A DNA stretch of 64,000 nucleotides, taken from assembly GCA_032719365.1 (NCBI GenBank), contig CM064861.1, forward strand, positions 94,934,721-94,998,720, in the 5' to 3' direction. Source of the stretch: Prinsepia uniflora. Taxonomy: Eukaryota; Streptophyta; Magnoliopsida; Rosales; Rosaceae. Position 1 is the first letter of the stretch; each line of letters begins with the position of its first letter. A program made the translations under genes and the position numbers. Below the pieces are notes generated by a model. That model searched no databases and was not told where the DNA came from. It saw nothing but the letters and a program-made list of their open reading frames with translations. Below, piece by piece: positions 34,360 through 46,900 of this stretch.

Positions 34360-37300
34360 ATGACTGAGGTGCTCCAATCCCCATCGCCATCTCATCATCA
34401 CTTCACTTCACCTTCAAGCTCTTCCACGCCATGTGCTCCATCCACACCTACACCCAATGATGCCTCCACTTACCCACATGCCCTTATTAACAGCCCTTCA
34501 ATAGGTGATAGCCTCCAAGGGTATTTGGCTTCAGAGGAAGATGAACTAGAGGAAGAGGAAGAGGAAGGAGAGGACGAAGAAGAGGAGAGGAAAAGGCAAG
34601 AACGGGACAGAGAGGGAGATCAACTTTCGCTAGTGACCCTTTTGGTGACGGCTTTTCGGAGGTCTTTGATTGGGTGTAGTACAACGGCTAGCACTGGTAG
34701 TGGTAGAGGAAAGTTTTCTGCCATGGAGATTGGTTGGCCTTCTAATGTCAGACATGTTGCCCATGTCACCTTTGATCGTTTCAATGGCTTCCTGGGTTTG
34801 CCTGTTGAGCTTGAACCCGAGGTCCCCAGGAGGGCTCCAAGTGCTAGGTCAATTGCAAATTCTCATCTTCTTATTTTGTTTTCATGTTAAGGATTTCTGA
34901 AAACTGGTTAGAGTGTGCTATATGCTTTGAATTTCTTCTGTTGTGTGTTTCTAATTTATGGGTAAGCTTCATTTTGTTGAATATTTTTCTTCTTGGTTGC
35001 ATATATTGATTGGTTTCCATTGTTCTGGATTGAAATTGGTTTTGTTGAATTATTCTAGGAAAGCATGTGTTACGGTTTAGTCTAATCGGATTGTTTGATA
35101 AAGCTATCTAAGGTGTTTTATGGATGGGTTTGAAGCTTTCAATTATTTGGGAGCCCACATTGAGAAGTGTCTTGTTCTGATATGCCTTGCTGGAGCTTTT
35201 CTGGATTAAATCATCATTTTTTTTTTAGTTCTATGTTGCATTAGTTTCCCTTGCATACTTGGTTTTTGGGTGTAGTTAATTCCACTTTGGATCAAGTTTT
35301 CTTTCACAAAAATCACCAATATGGTGCTTTTAGCTCAGTAATCTTAGCTAAATATTGGTTTTTGGTGTAGTTAATTCTACTCTGGATCAAGTTTTTCTTC
35401 TTCACAAAACTCACCAATTATTGTGCTCTATCACATGAATAATCTTAGCTAATTATTGGTTTTGATGTAGTTTTTCTTCTTCACAAAACTCACCAATTTG
35501 TACTTTATCACATCGGTAATCTCAGCTAATTATCGGTTCTGGTGTAGTTATTTTTCTCTGGACCATGTTTTTCTTACCAAAAACATGAATTATTGTGTAA
35601 TAACTTGTTAAGTTTGGGTAATTCTTTTTTAGGTTATGAGCAAAAATCGATATGAGTCTTTTTTCTCTTATTTTGGTTCTGTTTTCTAAAGTTTGGAAAC
35701 CTTGGTTGTGGGGTGCATGTTTATAACGAATGTTTCAGACCCTTATGAGTTACTTAGTTTTAGCTTTGTCCTGCACAAGTAGGACATTAATAAAAGAAAA
35801 TGTTTGTGTTACCAAATATGGCCTGCTACCTATATCTGAATGTGGCAAAGAGAATAAGCACTGAATTGTCAACCTGATTTACATGTCTGTGCCGACAGCC
35901 TGTTTATGTGACCCTTAGTTTGATTTGGCATCTGACTTGAATGAAGGAAAAATTTGGACAGGATACGTGTTGTTTACTTTCTCTTTTTAATTGTTCATTT
36001 TAAATTCATTTTTCAAGTTTAAGGTTATAGTACTATACCGACATTGGTTTCATCTGCAGCGCAAATGTTTTTGGGGTTTCAACAGAATCTATGCAGCTTT
36101 CGTTTGATGCCAGAGGTAACAGTGTCCCCACAATACTCATTTTGATGCAGAGACATTTATATGCACAAGGGGGTCTGCAGGTACATCACCATTTTCCTTC
36201 TTCATTTCTTCCAGCACGTCCAGGTTAAAATTTCATTAGAAAATTGCATTACTAGATCCAATCCAAACCATAAACATATTTTTTAAGTGCAAAAGCATAC
36301 AGCTTAATATGTAATTTGCACAATTTGGTATAAATCAAACTACCTTGAACAAAAACTGAAGTTTACAATTCATACATGAAGGCCGAAGGAATCTTCAGAA
36401 TTAATGCGGAGAACAGTCAAGAGGAGCATGTGAGGGACCAATTAAATCGGGGAGTAATACCAGAGGGCATTGATGTGCACTGTTTGGCAGGTCTTATTAA
36501 GGTAAGGCTTTTCGATTTGTTCATTACTAAGTCTTCTTTTTATCCACATTACTGTGGACATTTCCGAATTGAAGAAATTGTGTGCATTAATATGGCACTT
36601 ATGTACTCACTCTAAGTTGATATTTGTATGCCTTCCATTGATTACACTTAACTGATGGCTTGTTTCTTCTCAGGCTTGGTTTAGAGAACTTCCAACTGCT
36701 GTTTTGGACTCTCTCACACCGGAGCAGGTAATGCAGTCCCAGTCGGAAGAGGAGTGTGCTCAACTTGTTAGGCTCCTTCCCCCAACAGAAGCTGCGTTAT
36801 TGGATTGGGCAGTAAACCTAATGGCTGATGTTGCACAAATGGAACACTTCAACAAAATGAATGCACGCAATATTGCCATGGTGTTTGCACCAAACATGAC
36901 TCAAGTGAGTAAAACTTGGATGCTGTCTAAAATTTGTAGTAAAGACGAAAGGAAAAGAAAAACCTTACTTCCACGCATAGTTTCTGTTGCTAGTAACATC
37001 CATGCCAAAACATTCCATATGCACAGGTAGGGCTTGATGGGTTAGCTCAATTTATTTCTATTTGTTATCTCCAAAGATTGAATATATAGATAATTATTTA
37101 GAAAGGGTAAGAAGAGTTGATTCTCAAGATTGCAACTTTAGCTTATTCTACTACATGCTATACTCTAAAATCGGCAATCAGTCTTGCCATGAATCATTTA
37201 GGAAAACCTTTATTAATTGGATAACTAGGCATTGTTTTTAAATCTCTGCAACAAGTATCTGTTTTCAGTTTTCATTTAGCGCCTGATGTTATAATCCTCT

Positions 37301-38039
37301 GCTTTCAGATGTTGAGGGTTTACCTTCCTTCAGTACGTTGATGTATGTTTAAGCCATCCACTGTGGTCATATTAGCATTAGTAACACTCATTGTAACTTT
37401 TATTTATCCCAGATGGTAGATCCTTTGACTGCATTGATGTACGCTGTCCAAGTGATGAACTTCCTCAAGACTCTTATTGTCAAGACACTAAAAGAGAGAG
37501 AGGAGTCTGTGGTGGAAACAGCCCCTGTCCCCCGGGTAGAGCCTTCTGATGAGGATGAGCACCGAAGCACTTTTCAACAATACCACAAAGAGGCGGTTAA
37601 TGAGGAGGCCAACAAGGAAAACGAAGAGGAGAACAAATTTTTTGGCGAAGAACCTGAGTTAGAGAGCCTTCCTCACGCCACACATGTTGATGCCCCAACT
37701 GAAAGTGGATCTCAGACCTTTTTATCTTCTATCAAGAATATCGTCCCTGGAGGAAATTGGTTTCTGGCTGATGCTTGTCCTTGTGAGGTTGTATCCCAAG
37801 TTAACTCTTTGACAAATGCTCACCAAGAAGACTGCTTAACAGATCCATTTAGCGAACCTCAGCCAAACATTTGGAAAAGCAAAACAGGTCAATCAAGCGG
37901 CTTGAATCTAAAGACCGCAGCCAAGAAGGCTAATGAGCAGCTGATGATTCAGACTTCCGGGCCTCCAGACAAGAGCAAGAGAACCGGAATTCTTAGCCGT
38001 TTAAACACGAGGACAGAGCTAGCGGAAGCTTGGCGTTGA
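34360..38039 (+). CDS. Rho/ROP GTPase-activating protein with CRIB motif
   Basis: Exons 34360-34847, 36060-36180, 36382-36501, 36674-36904 and 37413-38039 join in frame to 528 residues. Order of parts: a Ser/Pro-rich N-terminus, an acidic Glu tract (about 60-77), a CRIB motif IGWPSNVRHVAHVTFD (124-139), and the RhoGAP domain from about 165. The catalytic arginine lies in AEGIFRIN (R209). Further RhoGAP landmarks are GIDVHCLAGLIK, WFRELP, and MNARNIAMVFAPNMTQ. The C-terminal quarter is polar, charged and probably unstructured. Plant proteins with this layout switch off ROP GTPases at the plasma membrane in polar growth and hypoxia signalling; CRIB raises their activity on ROP. Intron 1 holds a minisatellite-like repeat. 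The start gives the normal N-terminus. Confidence 0.95.
35272..35580. repeat. Minisatellite in RopGAP intron 1 (about 3.5 units of 76-100 bp)
   Basis: Diverged copies start at GTAGTT near 35272, 35367, 35467 and 35543. Each contains TTTTCTTCTTCAC-like, AACTCACCAAT and AATCT(T/C)AGCTAATTAT words. The spacing (95, 100, 76) shows unequal loss of part of one unit. It lies wholly within the 1.2-kb first intron. Confidence 0.75.
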
Positions 38040-39090
38040 AGAGGATTTCGGTGCTTTTTTTTAGGGTTTGTGTCTTCCGTTGTGGATATGTTTGTGTATG
38101 TCTGTCTCTCTGTATGATCTCTTGTGTGCTTTTACATTTGTTTGTGATGAAGTTCCGTAACCCCGTCTCTTGTGCTCTTTTCTCTAACCCATTCTAACAT
38201 TTACTGTTTTTCAAGTAGAATTTTTAAGCTGTAGAAATTGCATTTTCTCACCAAAGGACATAATCACTGGATACGAAAATGCCTATAATCAAATAATCAT
38301 AAATAAACAAATGATGGGAAGCTGAAATGGTAGTCCGATTTTTCCGAGTTCATTGATCAGAGTCTTACTCGTACGAGTGCAACTTAAATTGGTTGGACTC
38401 AATGAGACTTGAGACTGATTTGTAGTTTGAGCCCTTAAATGGTGTAGAACTTGCGCACAATAAGTATCGGTTGGAAATTAGCTACCTCCACTTGACTTGA
38501 GAGCTCAATTATACCCCAATATTATTGGTGATATTCCTACTGACAATTTGGGGAAAGATGTCAGATTCTATCGGCTCTTATTCGATATTAACGAGAGATC
38601 ATGAATTTCGCTTTTATTAAAGATATGATCGATAGGCAACTGTATATAAATCCCATAAACGTTGTATAAGAAAAAATTGATGAACGAATACGCACGACCA
38701 TACACACTTTCCTGACCACTGAAAAAAACTGATTATTGGGTCCAAGAAACCCTGGCCCCCTCTACCTTTGGCACAAAGCCCGCGGAACCCAAAATTTCCA
38801 AACCTCCAAAGTACCAGCCTTTTCCCCGTCTTCCTCTCACCGTCGGAGCAAATTCCTTGTTTCCTAGCAGCCTCACAAGATTTTCAAAGAATCTAGAGGC
38901 ACCCACTTCTGCCTTCTTCTTTCTCTCAACAACCCTCACACCGATTCTTCGTTTGCTTGCACAGACCGAAAAAAAGTTCGCTGCTTGCTTAAGTGGTAAT
39001 TCAACTTTTGTTTTGCTTCAGTGTGTTCGTATTAAAATCGTCAACGGTCCATAACCCAATTTTGTTTCACTGCCATAGATTATAGTATGC
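38040..39090. other. RopGAP 3' UTR and leader of the PPTase gene
   Basis: The 3' flank of RopGAP (T-rich, to about 38220) is followed by non-coding sequence. A pyrimidine-rich stretch from about 38740 to 39000 is probably the promoter and leader of the gene starting at 39091. No further gene is seen. Confidence 0.4.
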
Positions 39091-41255
39091 ATGATTTTGC
39101 TCAGACGAAAAGCTGCTTGTTTTAGAATGAATTTTCATGGCCTCCAAAGCAATTTCTGCTCTGCCCACTCGCCTCTGTTGCCCGTACAACTTCCGTCGCG
39201 AATGTATGCATCTACCATTTTACTTCAATATTCACGCAAATATGAATGCTTTTTAGAATTTAAAATCATAAATTCCTTCTTAGAAATGATGGGTTTTGTA
39301 GGGAAAGTCATCTGTGGTATGTTTTGCCTGAGGAGGTGAAGAGTGAAAGCCTTTTGAATTGGTATTTTGAGCTTCTGTCACCGTCTGAGAAAAACAATGT
39401 TTTGAGTATGCGGGGTGATGAGCTCCGAAAAAGAGCCTTGCTTGCTCGAGCATTGGTTCGCACTACCATTTCTAGATATGTAGGTCCTCTCGTTTGATCA
39501 TACAATTTTAAAAGATACATGGCTATTTGCGTTTTTGAGGTGAATATCTAATCGTTGTTGTTTAACTAGATCAGACAAACCATCGGTTTTGTCCGAGATC
39601 CTTAAAGTTCAAGAAGAATGATCATGGAAAACCCGAGGTATGTTTCTTTTGTTGGATTTGTGTCTCTTATTGTCAAGTAGTTCTTGGTCTCTTTTTTCAT
39701 TTTTGGGTGCTCATTTGAGTCCTTATTATACCTTAATTGGATAGGTAGAGTGGCGAACTGCGGATGACTGGCAGCCACCACCATTGCATTTCAACATCTC
39801 ACACACTAATTCCTTGATTGCTTGCGGAGTAACTGTAAATTCACCCGTGAGTATTTGGAGCATCCATGGGCCATATATATTGGGTTTCGTTTTTAAATTT
39901 TAAAAATTTATAGTGTTACAGATGAATGTAATTATGTGATTTGATTCTTAAATTTAGATTGGTATAGATGTGGAAGACAAGGAGCGGAGATTGAAGAACC
40001 ATATCTTAGCCTTTGCTAGACGGTACTTTTCTTCTCATGAAGTGGAACAGTTAACTTCCATTTCGGACATTGAAATTCAGCGTCAACAGTTTATAAAATT
40101 GTGGACTCTCAAGGTCTGTGAGATTGCTTGAACGATGATAATGGAGCCTATACATTGTTTAAGATTTGTATGGAATTATATATTACTTGAACACAATTGC
40201 TACAATCTGCTAAGCATACACGGAAAATTCTAAAAATGTGATAGCATTACACTATCCATATTTGCTATGCTTTTATTGCTGTAACCTAAGGAGAGGATTC
40301 TTCGCCCCACCCCCTCTATCTCTCTCCCCCCCTCTCTCTCTCTTTTTTTTTTTAGTATATGTAAAAGAAAAAATCCGAAGAAATCTTGTAGAGATTAACC
40401 CTTATATAGGTATCGTATGCATAAATAGCGGGGATGATTGATGAAAAACTTAGCAGTAAACTTCAATGTGAAGTAAAGAATACGGAAAAAGCATAACATC
40501 TGTTGAATAAACTTTGAGTTGCGTATATTTGATAGTTTTCTCAAGCTTTTTCTTATTGCCATTGATCTCATTTCCAGGAGGCGTATGTGAAAGCGTTGGG
40601 GAGCGGCTTCTCTGCTTCACCTTTTAAGACCTTTACCATTCGATTGAGGGATTCCGTTAATAGAGGCATTCGTCTTTCTGGGGACATAGATTCTGAGGTA
40701 TTTCAGAGATACAAAACTCATAATACATGTGATATAGAATTTTAAACATGGTTGTTTACCGTTCTGTTGATGTGGCTATAAGACCATGAGCAGGTCTTAT
40801 GAGCTGTTGTGTAGAGATTACTTGTAGCCTAAATGTTGTTCATAACTCATAACCTGCAGTTTACATTTCTTGAAGATGTTTTGGTCTCACTCTGATCTTT
40901 CTGTCTACACTGTTAGATATCCGAAATAAGCGTTGAATCTCTTGTCCCTCTGAACCTCACAAGAAATTGGCAATTTTCGCTTCTAGAGTTGGCTGGCTCT
41001 CATTTTGCTGCCATTTGCATGGAAAGCCAGACAACCGTTGGAGGTAAGTTATCCCATTTCTTTCCCTTCAAACAATTATTACTGTGGATCAAAATGATAT
41101 CATTGGATACCAATTTTACATCCTATGTTTAACTATTTTCAGGCAAAGGAAATCCCCCCATTGAATTGACCGTCCGAAGAACGATTCCGTTTGTTGAAGA
41201 CGAATGTGTTACAGGAATTGATGCAGTTGTATCAACAGGCGGATTTTCTTGTTAA
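39091..41255 (+). CDS. 4'-phosphopantetheinyl transferase, Sfp type
   Basis: Eight exons, 39091-39203, 39302-39479, 39575-39637, 39745-39846, 39958-40113, 40578-40697, 40917-41043 and 41143-41255, give 323 residues. The core is clear: ESHLWYVLP at the domain start, GDELRKRALLARALVR, HFNISHTNSLIACGV, the metal-binding GIDVED (154-159), and FIKLWTLKEAYVKALG (197-212) with the family's W-x-x-K-E-A. The enzyme moves phosphopantetheine from CoA to carrier proteins such as acyl carrier proteins. The extra N-terminal 38 residues have basic residues and few acids, consistent with an organelle presequence; Arabidopsis has a mitochondrial enzyme of this type. The acceptor of exon 3 was chosen at TCAG/ACAAAC because the upstream AG breaks the frame. 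A second in-frame ATG is at 39127. Confidence 0.93.
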
Positions 41256-41678
41256 TTGTTGATTGGATTTTTTGTAGTTGTTAATTCTGTTGTAGCCGAA
41301 GAATCGAAATCGATCCAGATTGATCAATTAGAAGGAAAAATTATTTCTTTCCATGAACCATATTGCTTGTGATTTGCTTATTTAATTGACTTGTTAAAGT
41401 GTCTTTAATTTCAAGCTTCAACACACCAAACTTTGAGGGTTACATGCTAAAAAGAACAACCGCACATTCATACTAAAAGAAATCTCTGTACAAACTGAGG
41501 CTCTAGTCTTCCCATTAGAAACTTTGAATCGATGAATAATAAGTTACAAATCTTCAAAAAATTACATAGAAGGAGAACTTTCCTCATTGAAAACTAATTC
41601 TACTTTTGTGACATCATTTTTAGAATTACATTCTCTTAACAAAGCAAGAGCTCTTCTACTTAATTATAACTTAGCTCT
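41256..41678. other. Convergent 3' flanks of PPTase and PPR loci
   Basis: PPTase 3' UTR from the left and the 3' flank of the minus-strand PPR frame from the right. No gene is seen. Confidence 0.5.
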
Positions 41679-43730
41679 TCACCAGTAGTCTTTACAAGAA
41701 CAGACCCCATTACTGAAATGGTGAAAACGAGTCGCATCTCTGATAACAAACCGCCGATCGACAATCTTGCTTACCAGCTTTATAAACAAGTGACAGTCTC
41801 CACATACTCTCAAGTTCTTTATGACTACGATCTCAATGCCCGGTTCAGTGTTGAGCAGCGCGAATGCAACTGCCAGTTTTTCACTGTGAACTAATTGCTC
41901 TTCGTTCTTTCCAGGATCTTTCCCAACAGACATGCCAAGTTCCTTCGCAAAATTCTCTAATTCATGCAGCATCCTATATATGTCTTCTGTCTGACGACGG
42001 GTTCTATCCCCGGCCAAGAACACATGAACACTTCCTTTACATTCGACGTAGCTGCAACCCGGCTCCTTTTTGAGCTTCCTCTCCCTCATCATGACCCGAA
42101 CTTTTAAGATCCCCTCAAGATTCTTTGCATCGGAGTATATATTAGACAATAGCACATAGTAACCAATATTGGTTGGCTCGAGCTCAATGACATGTTCAAA
42201 AGCTAACTCTGCTAGCTCTACATTGTCATGGATTTTACAGGCACCCAAAAGGGCTCCCCATACTGCACCATCAGGTTTCATCGGCATTGACTCAATCAGC
42301 TCCTTTGCTTAATTGAGCCGACCTGCACGACCTAGAAGATCTACCTTGCAAGAGTAATGCTCTGGACCGGGATGCAAGCTATACCTTTTCTCCTTTGCAT
42401 TGAAATACTCCAAGTCTCCAACCCGTTATCAGTCAATCCGGCATGGCAACACGCAGACAAAACAGTTACAAACACTGCTTTGTCAGGTCTAATTCCAGTT
42501 GTAATCATCTTTTTAAAGAGCTCCAATGCAATCTCTCCGTGTCCATGCAATCCATACCCACCTATAATGGCCGTCCAAGAAACTAAGCTTTTTTCAGGCA
42601 TGGCATCGAAAATAGCTTGAGCCTTCACCAAACTACCACACCTAGCGTACATATTAACCAGAGCATTGTTCAAATATGGGTTGGAGCTGAACCCACAAGA
42701 CTCTATCCGTCGTTCCACGTCACGTCCTACGCCATGTGCACCAATGTGAGTGCAAGACGAAAGTACACCGACTAGTGTCACAGGGTCAGGACAAACACCA
42801 CAAGATTCCATCTCTTTATAGAGGTCCAAAACGTGAGTAGCAAGCCCATTTTGAGCATACCCAGAAATCATCGCATTCCAAGTGATCAAAGCCTTCTCAG
42901 GCATTGCATCAAACAGATTCCTTGCATGTTCAAGTGACCCACATTTTACATACACAGTCAGCAAACAATTCATCACGGAAAAATCAGCATGAAAGCCACA
43001 CTTATCCCTACAGCCATGATCTGATAAAAAAAAAAACCACTAGAGCTATGAAGGCACATCCCAAGACCCAGATGAACCGGAGCCGCACACCCCGGAACCA
43101 AACCCAACATCGTCACCGAGTTAGCCTCCACACCCTCCTCCCTCATTCGACGAAACAACAGAACCGCATCAGAGAATTTCGAATTGGAAGTGTGCCCAGA
43201 TATCAAAGCATTGTAACAAGCAGTTAGCTTTCTCGAATGTGGATTTTCGTCAAACACCCTGCGTGCATCATCGACCAAGCAACACTTAGAGTACATGGAA
43301 ATCAGAGAAGTTTGCACAAAGGGTTCGGGTTCGCACCCGGTTTTGACCACGTGGCAATGGAGATTTCGAATTGGAAGTGTGCCCAGATATCAAAGCATTG
43401 TAACAAGCAGTTAGCTTTCTCGAAAGTGGATTTTCGTCAAACACCCTGCGTGCATCATAGACCAAGCAACTCTTAGAGTACATGGAAATCAGAGAAGTTT
43501 GCACAAAGGGTTCGGGTTCGCACCCGGTTTTGACCACGTGGCAATGGAGCAGCGAACCGGTCAAAGGAAGGGAGAGGCGGCGCAGGATTTGAGAGCGAAA
43601 GCAAAGGTGAAAGCGTTGGGGAGTTGCCATGGCAGAGCATTTGGAGGTAAACAGTGAGAGCTTTGAAGAAGAGACATTGCTTTGATAGCTCTCGTAATCG
43701 CGTGTTCCATAGAGGATTGGTTTGGGCCAT
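41679..43730 (-). pseudogene. DYW-class pentatricopeptide repeat gene, broken
   Basis: Read from 43730 downwards: an N-terminus with NTRLRELSKQCLFF, PPR units such as CYNALISGHTSNSK, ITWNAMISGYAQNGL and VSWTAIIGGYGLHG, an E region beginning PDGAVWGALLGACKIH, and a DYW domain with VIKNLRVCGDCH and the terminal CSCKDYW at 41679. Such proteins edit C to U in organelle RNAs. Defects seen: frameshifts near 43600 and 43565, a 197-bp out-of-frame tandem duplication at 43176-43569, a further disruption near 43020 next to a poly-T run, and a TAA at about 42311 where relatives have Glu in GRLNxAKEL. The DYW end itself is intact. The sequence recalls Arabidopsis At3g11460 (MEF10) as I remember it. Assembly errors could explain one or two lesions, hardly all. 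Confidence 0.88.
43176..43569. repeat. 197-bp tandem duplication inside the PPR pseudogene
   Basis: Copies 43176-43372 and 43373-43569 begin ATTTCGAATTGGAAGTGTGC and end CGTGGCAATGGAG. They differ at only about three sites by eye, so the event is recent or homogenised. The length 197 is not a multiple of three, which puts the following PPR units out of frame. Confidence 0.9.
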
Positions 43731-43920
43731 AATTAAAAATTAATTTTTTGATGGGTTTTAACTATTTTCCCCTCTTTCCTGATAGGCCGGGTTGAAGGGT
43801 CTATGGTAACTTTTTGGTACGCGAAGCACCTAATCAACCAACAAAGCGGATAATAGGCTTGGATAAAGCAAGCGGGCAAATCATCAACCTTTAGTCCGAA
43901 ACTGGAAAATCTTAAAGGCG
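43731..43920. promoter_or_regulatory. Short divergent promoter between PPR locus and cpSRP54
   Basis: Only 190 bases separate the minus-strand ATG at 43730 from the plus-strand ATG at 43921, so both transcription units must start within it or overlap. No TATA box is obvious. The promoter still has to serve cpSRP54, which may preserve it although the PPR frame has decayed. Confidence 0.5.
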
Positions 43921-46900
43921 ATGGAGGCCGTACATTTCTCGTCCGTTGCTTCTCGCCATGTCCCAACGACGTCGCATTCTGTGTGCAGGAACAGAGGCTT
44001 CTGCGACACTAAGTACGCGCCGAGGAGTTCGACGGCTAAGCTGGGCACGTTTTGGACTGCTTCACGCATTCCTGCCTCGCTCACTTCCAGAAACTTGTTC
44101 ACTGTAAGTGAAATTCCTCAAAGGCGTTGTAGTTATCTTATTTGGTTTCTGGGAAATTGAAGGAAAATAATCTACAATTAGTATTTGGCACTCAAAGTTT
44201 AGCACTTCAGTAGTAAAATTCTCTGTTTGCTCAATTATTGTTAGAGAGAGTTATGGGGTTGGGTGAATTCCAAGCAAGTTACGAATAGTAGAAAAGAATT
44301 GCGTGGGATTGTGAGAGCTGAAATGTTTGGCCAATTGACGAGTGGCCTCGAATCGGCTTGGAACAAGCTCAAAGGCGAAGGTGCTTCTTTTCCCTTAATT
44401 TTCTCTGCATTTTAATCAAATTTCTGGTCTCAAGTTTCAAATGGGGGTTTTATCTATACTTGTGTGCCACAGAGGTTTTGACCAAGGAGAATATTGTGGA
44501 GCCTATGAGAGAAATAAGGAGGGCTCTTTTGGAAGCTGATGTGAGTGGCATTTGGGTTTTGATTTCTTTAGATTTTCAATTTTTATGTCTAAGGTCATTT
44601 GCATTTTCATGCTGTGTTAATAGGTGAGCCTTCCTGTTGTAAGAAGGTTTGTGCAAGCTGTCAGTGATCAGGCAGTTGGTGTTGGGATTACTCGAGGGGT
44701 GAAACCCGATCAGCAATTGGTCAAGGTAATTAGTCTCACTTCATACTCTATACAACGATAGAATTCTTCCAAAGGATTGGTAGTCTTGTAGAGTCTTTGA
44801 TTTCACAATGAATTATGATATTCAGTTGCTGCTTTTTTCAGATTGTGAATGATGAGTTAGTGAAACTGATGGGTGGCGAGGTGTCTGAACTGGTTTTTGC
44901 AAAATCTGGCCCCACCGTTATTTTATTGGCAGGTTTACAAGGAGTTGGGAAGACAACTGTATGTGCAAAGTTGGCTAATTACCTTAAGAAACAGGTGCAT
45001 TTCCGCAAGCATATCCTCTTTGCGTATTGGGATTATGTCCATTGGATCTATATATCGGTTCCTACTTTTTTTTGGGCAATTAACTCATAGGTCCCTACTA
45101 ACATGTAAATTTATTCAAAAACTTGCATATAGAAAAATTAAACTCATAGGTCCTTTGACTAATCAAATGACTATACAATTTAAAATAGACCATAGTTTTT
45201 ATATAAATTACAACTAATGTCATCTAATTGTAAACTAATCCAACAACAATCTAAAAATCACTTACCAAAATTTATCATGATTTCAACATTACTTTTTATT
45301 TTTTTATTATAAGATTATATTGAGGATTATTAAAATATTACTCCTATTTATATATTTTTTTCACTTGAGCATTTTAAAAGTAATATGAATATCTAATCTA
45401 ACTTAAAGTAAGATAATTAAAAGCAGTAATTCTTCAAAAATACTTTTAAATTTAAAAATTCTTTATCTTCCGATATTAAATAATTTGATTAATTTCGTAT
45501 AGTTTAGGATTTAATTCTTGAATTTTGGTACAAAATTCAAGAATTAAACCCTATGTCGTACGAGTTTTCACCACCATCTCCACACCACCAACCCCCCCCC
45601 CCCCCCCCCCCCCCCACAAAAAAAAATAATTCTATACCCTACCGTTGAACCCCAGACAATACGGATTTTATTTTATTTTTTCTAGAAAAAAATTCAATCG
45701 TAACTATATACAATATATATATATATAAAATATTTATTATATGTATAATATAATAAATGCTCCAAGAGGTCAAAGAAATCAAACACTAAGGGGCACATGG
45801 GGTAAAAAGGGACAAAAAAGACAAAAAAAGGGCACATGGGGTAAAAAGGACAAAAAAGACAAAAAAAGGGCACATGTGGAATTTCTTACTTATAATTTCT
45901 GTTTAGGGGCTTTTGAATAAAAAAAGTTTGAAGTAAGGTCTTATTTTGTTTAATATACAAGTATTAAAGGTTTTAAATAAAACTAAAAGTTATTAAGGAT
46001 GTAACAATGATTTACTCCTTTTTTTTTTTGTTAATTTTCCTTTTTTCTGACCCCACGACATACTTCAATCACAGGGGAAGAGTTCCATGCTGGTTGCTGG
46101 TGATATATACAGGCCTGCAGCTATTGACCAACTTGTTATTTTAGGTGAACAGGTATTGAATTTTCATTGTCAACAAAGCAAATGACTTTACATTTCAGCT
46201 CGTTCTTATGTTCTAAATGTTTTATGGTCTCTGTTCATTCTTATGTTAAAAGTTATGAGCTTGTAACAGGTAAAAGTGCCTGTATATACAGCAGGGACTG
46301 AAACTAAACCTTCAGAAATAGCCAGGCAAGGTTTAGCGGAGGCCAAAAAGAAGAACATAGATGTAGTAATAATGGATACTGCTGGAAGGCTTCAGGTAGA
46401 TTTTTTACATATTTGATTATTAGGTAATTCTGAGATGGTGTCTTGGAATCATCTGCTGGTTATGTTACCTCTTGGCAGGAGTTTCTTATTGTTTTTGGTT
46501 TCTTTTGTTTAACAGATAGACAAAGGAATGATGGATGAGTTGAAAGAAGTTAAGCGGGTCTTGAACCCCACAGAAGTTTTGCTTGTTGTGGATGCAATGA
46601 CTGGACAAGAAGCTGCAGGTATTCTGGCCTATCATTTTTGAGGTTTAACTAAAAACCTTTTACCAAAAAAAAAAAGCATAAAAATATTTATGTATTTGGA
46701 CATATGAGTTCCAGATAGGCAATTGGTTGCTTTACTTATTTTTCTGGATAAAGAACCAAATTCTTACTTATTCAAATTGAATCACGAGTTTCACTGCCAC
46801 ATTTGTTGATTTCAATCATTTTGTTAGTAATTTGCAATTGATTGATGATCTTTCCATGTTCAACTACCAACCAACACATTTCAGTTTTTGAAGTTTCAAA

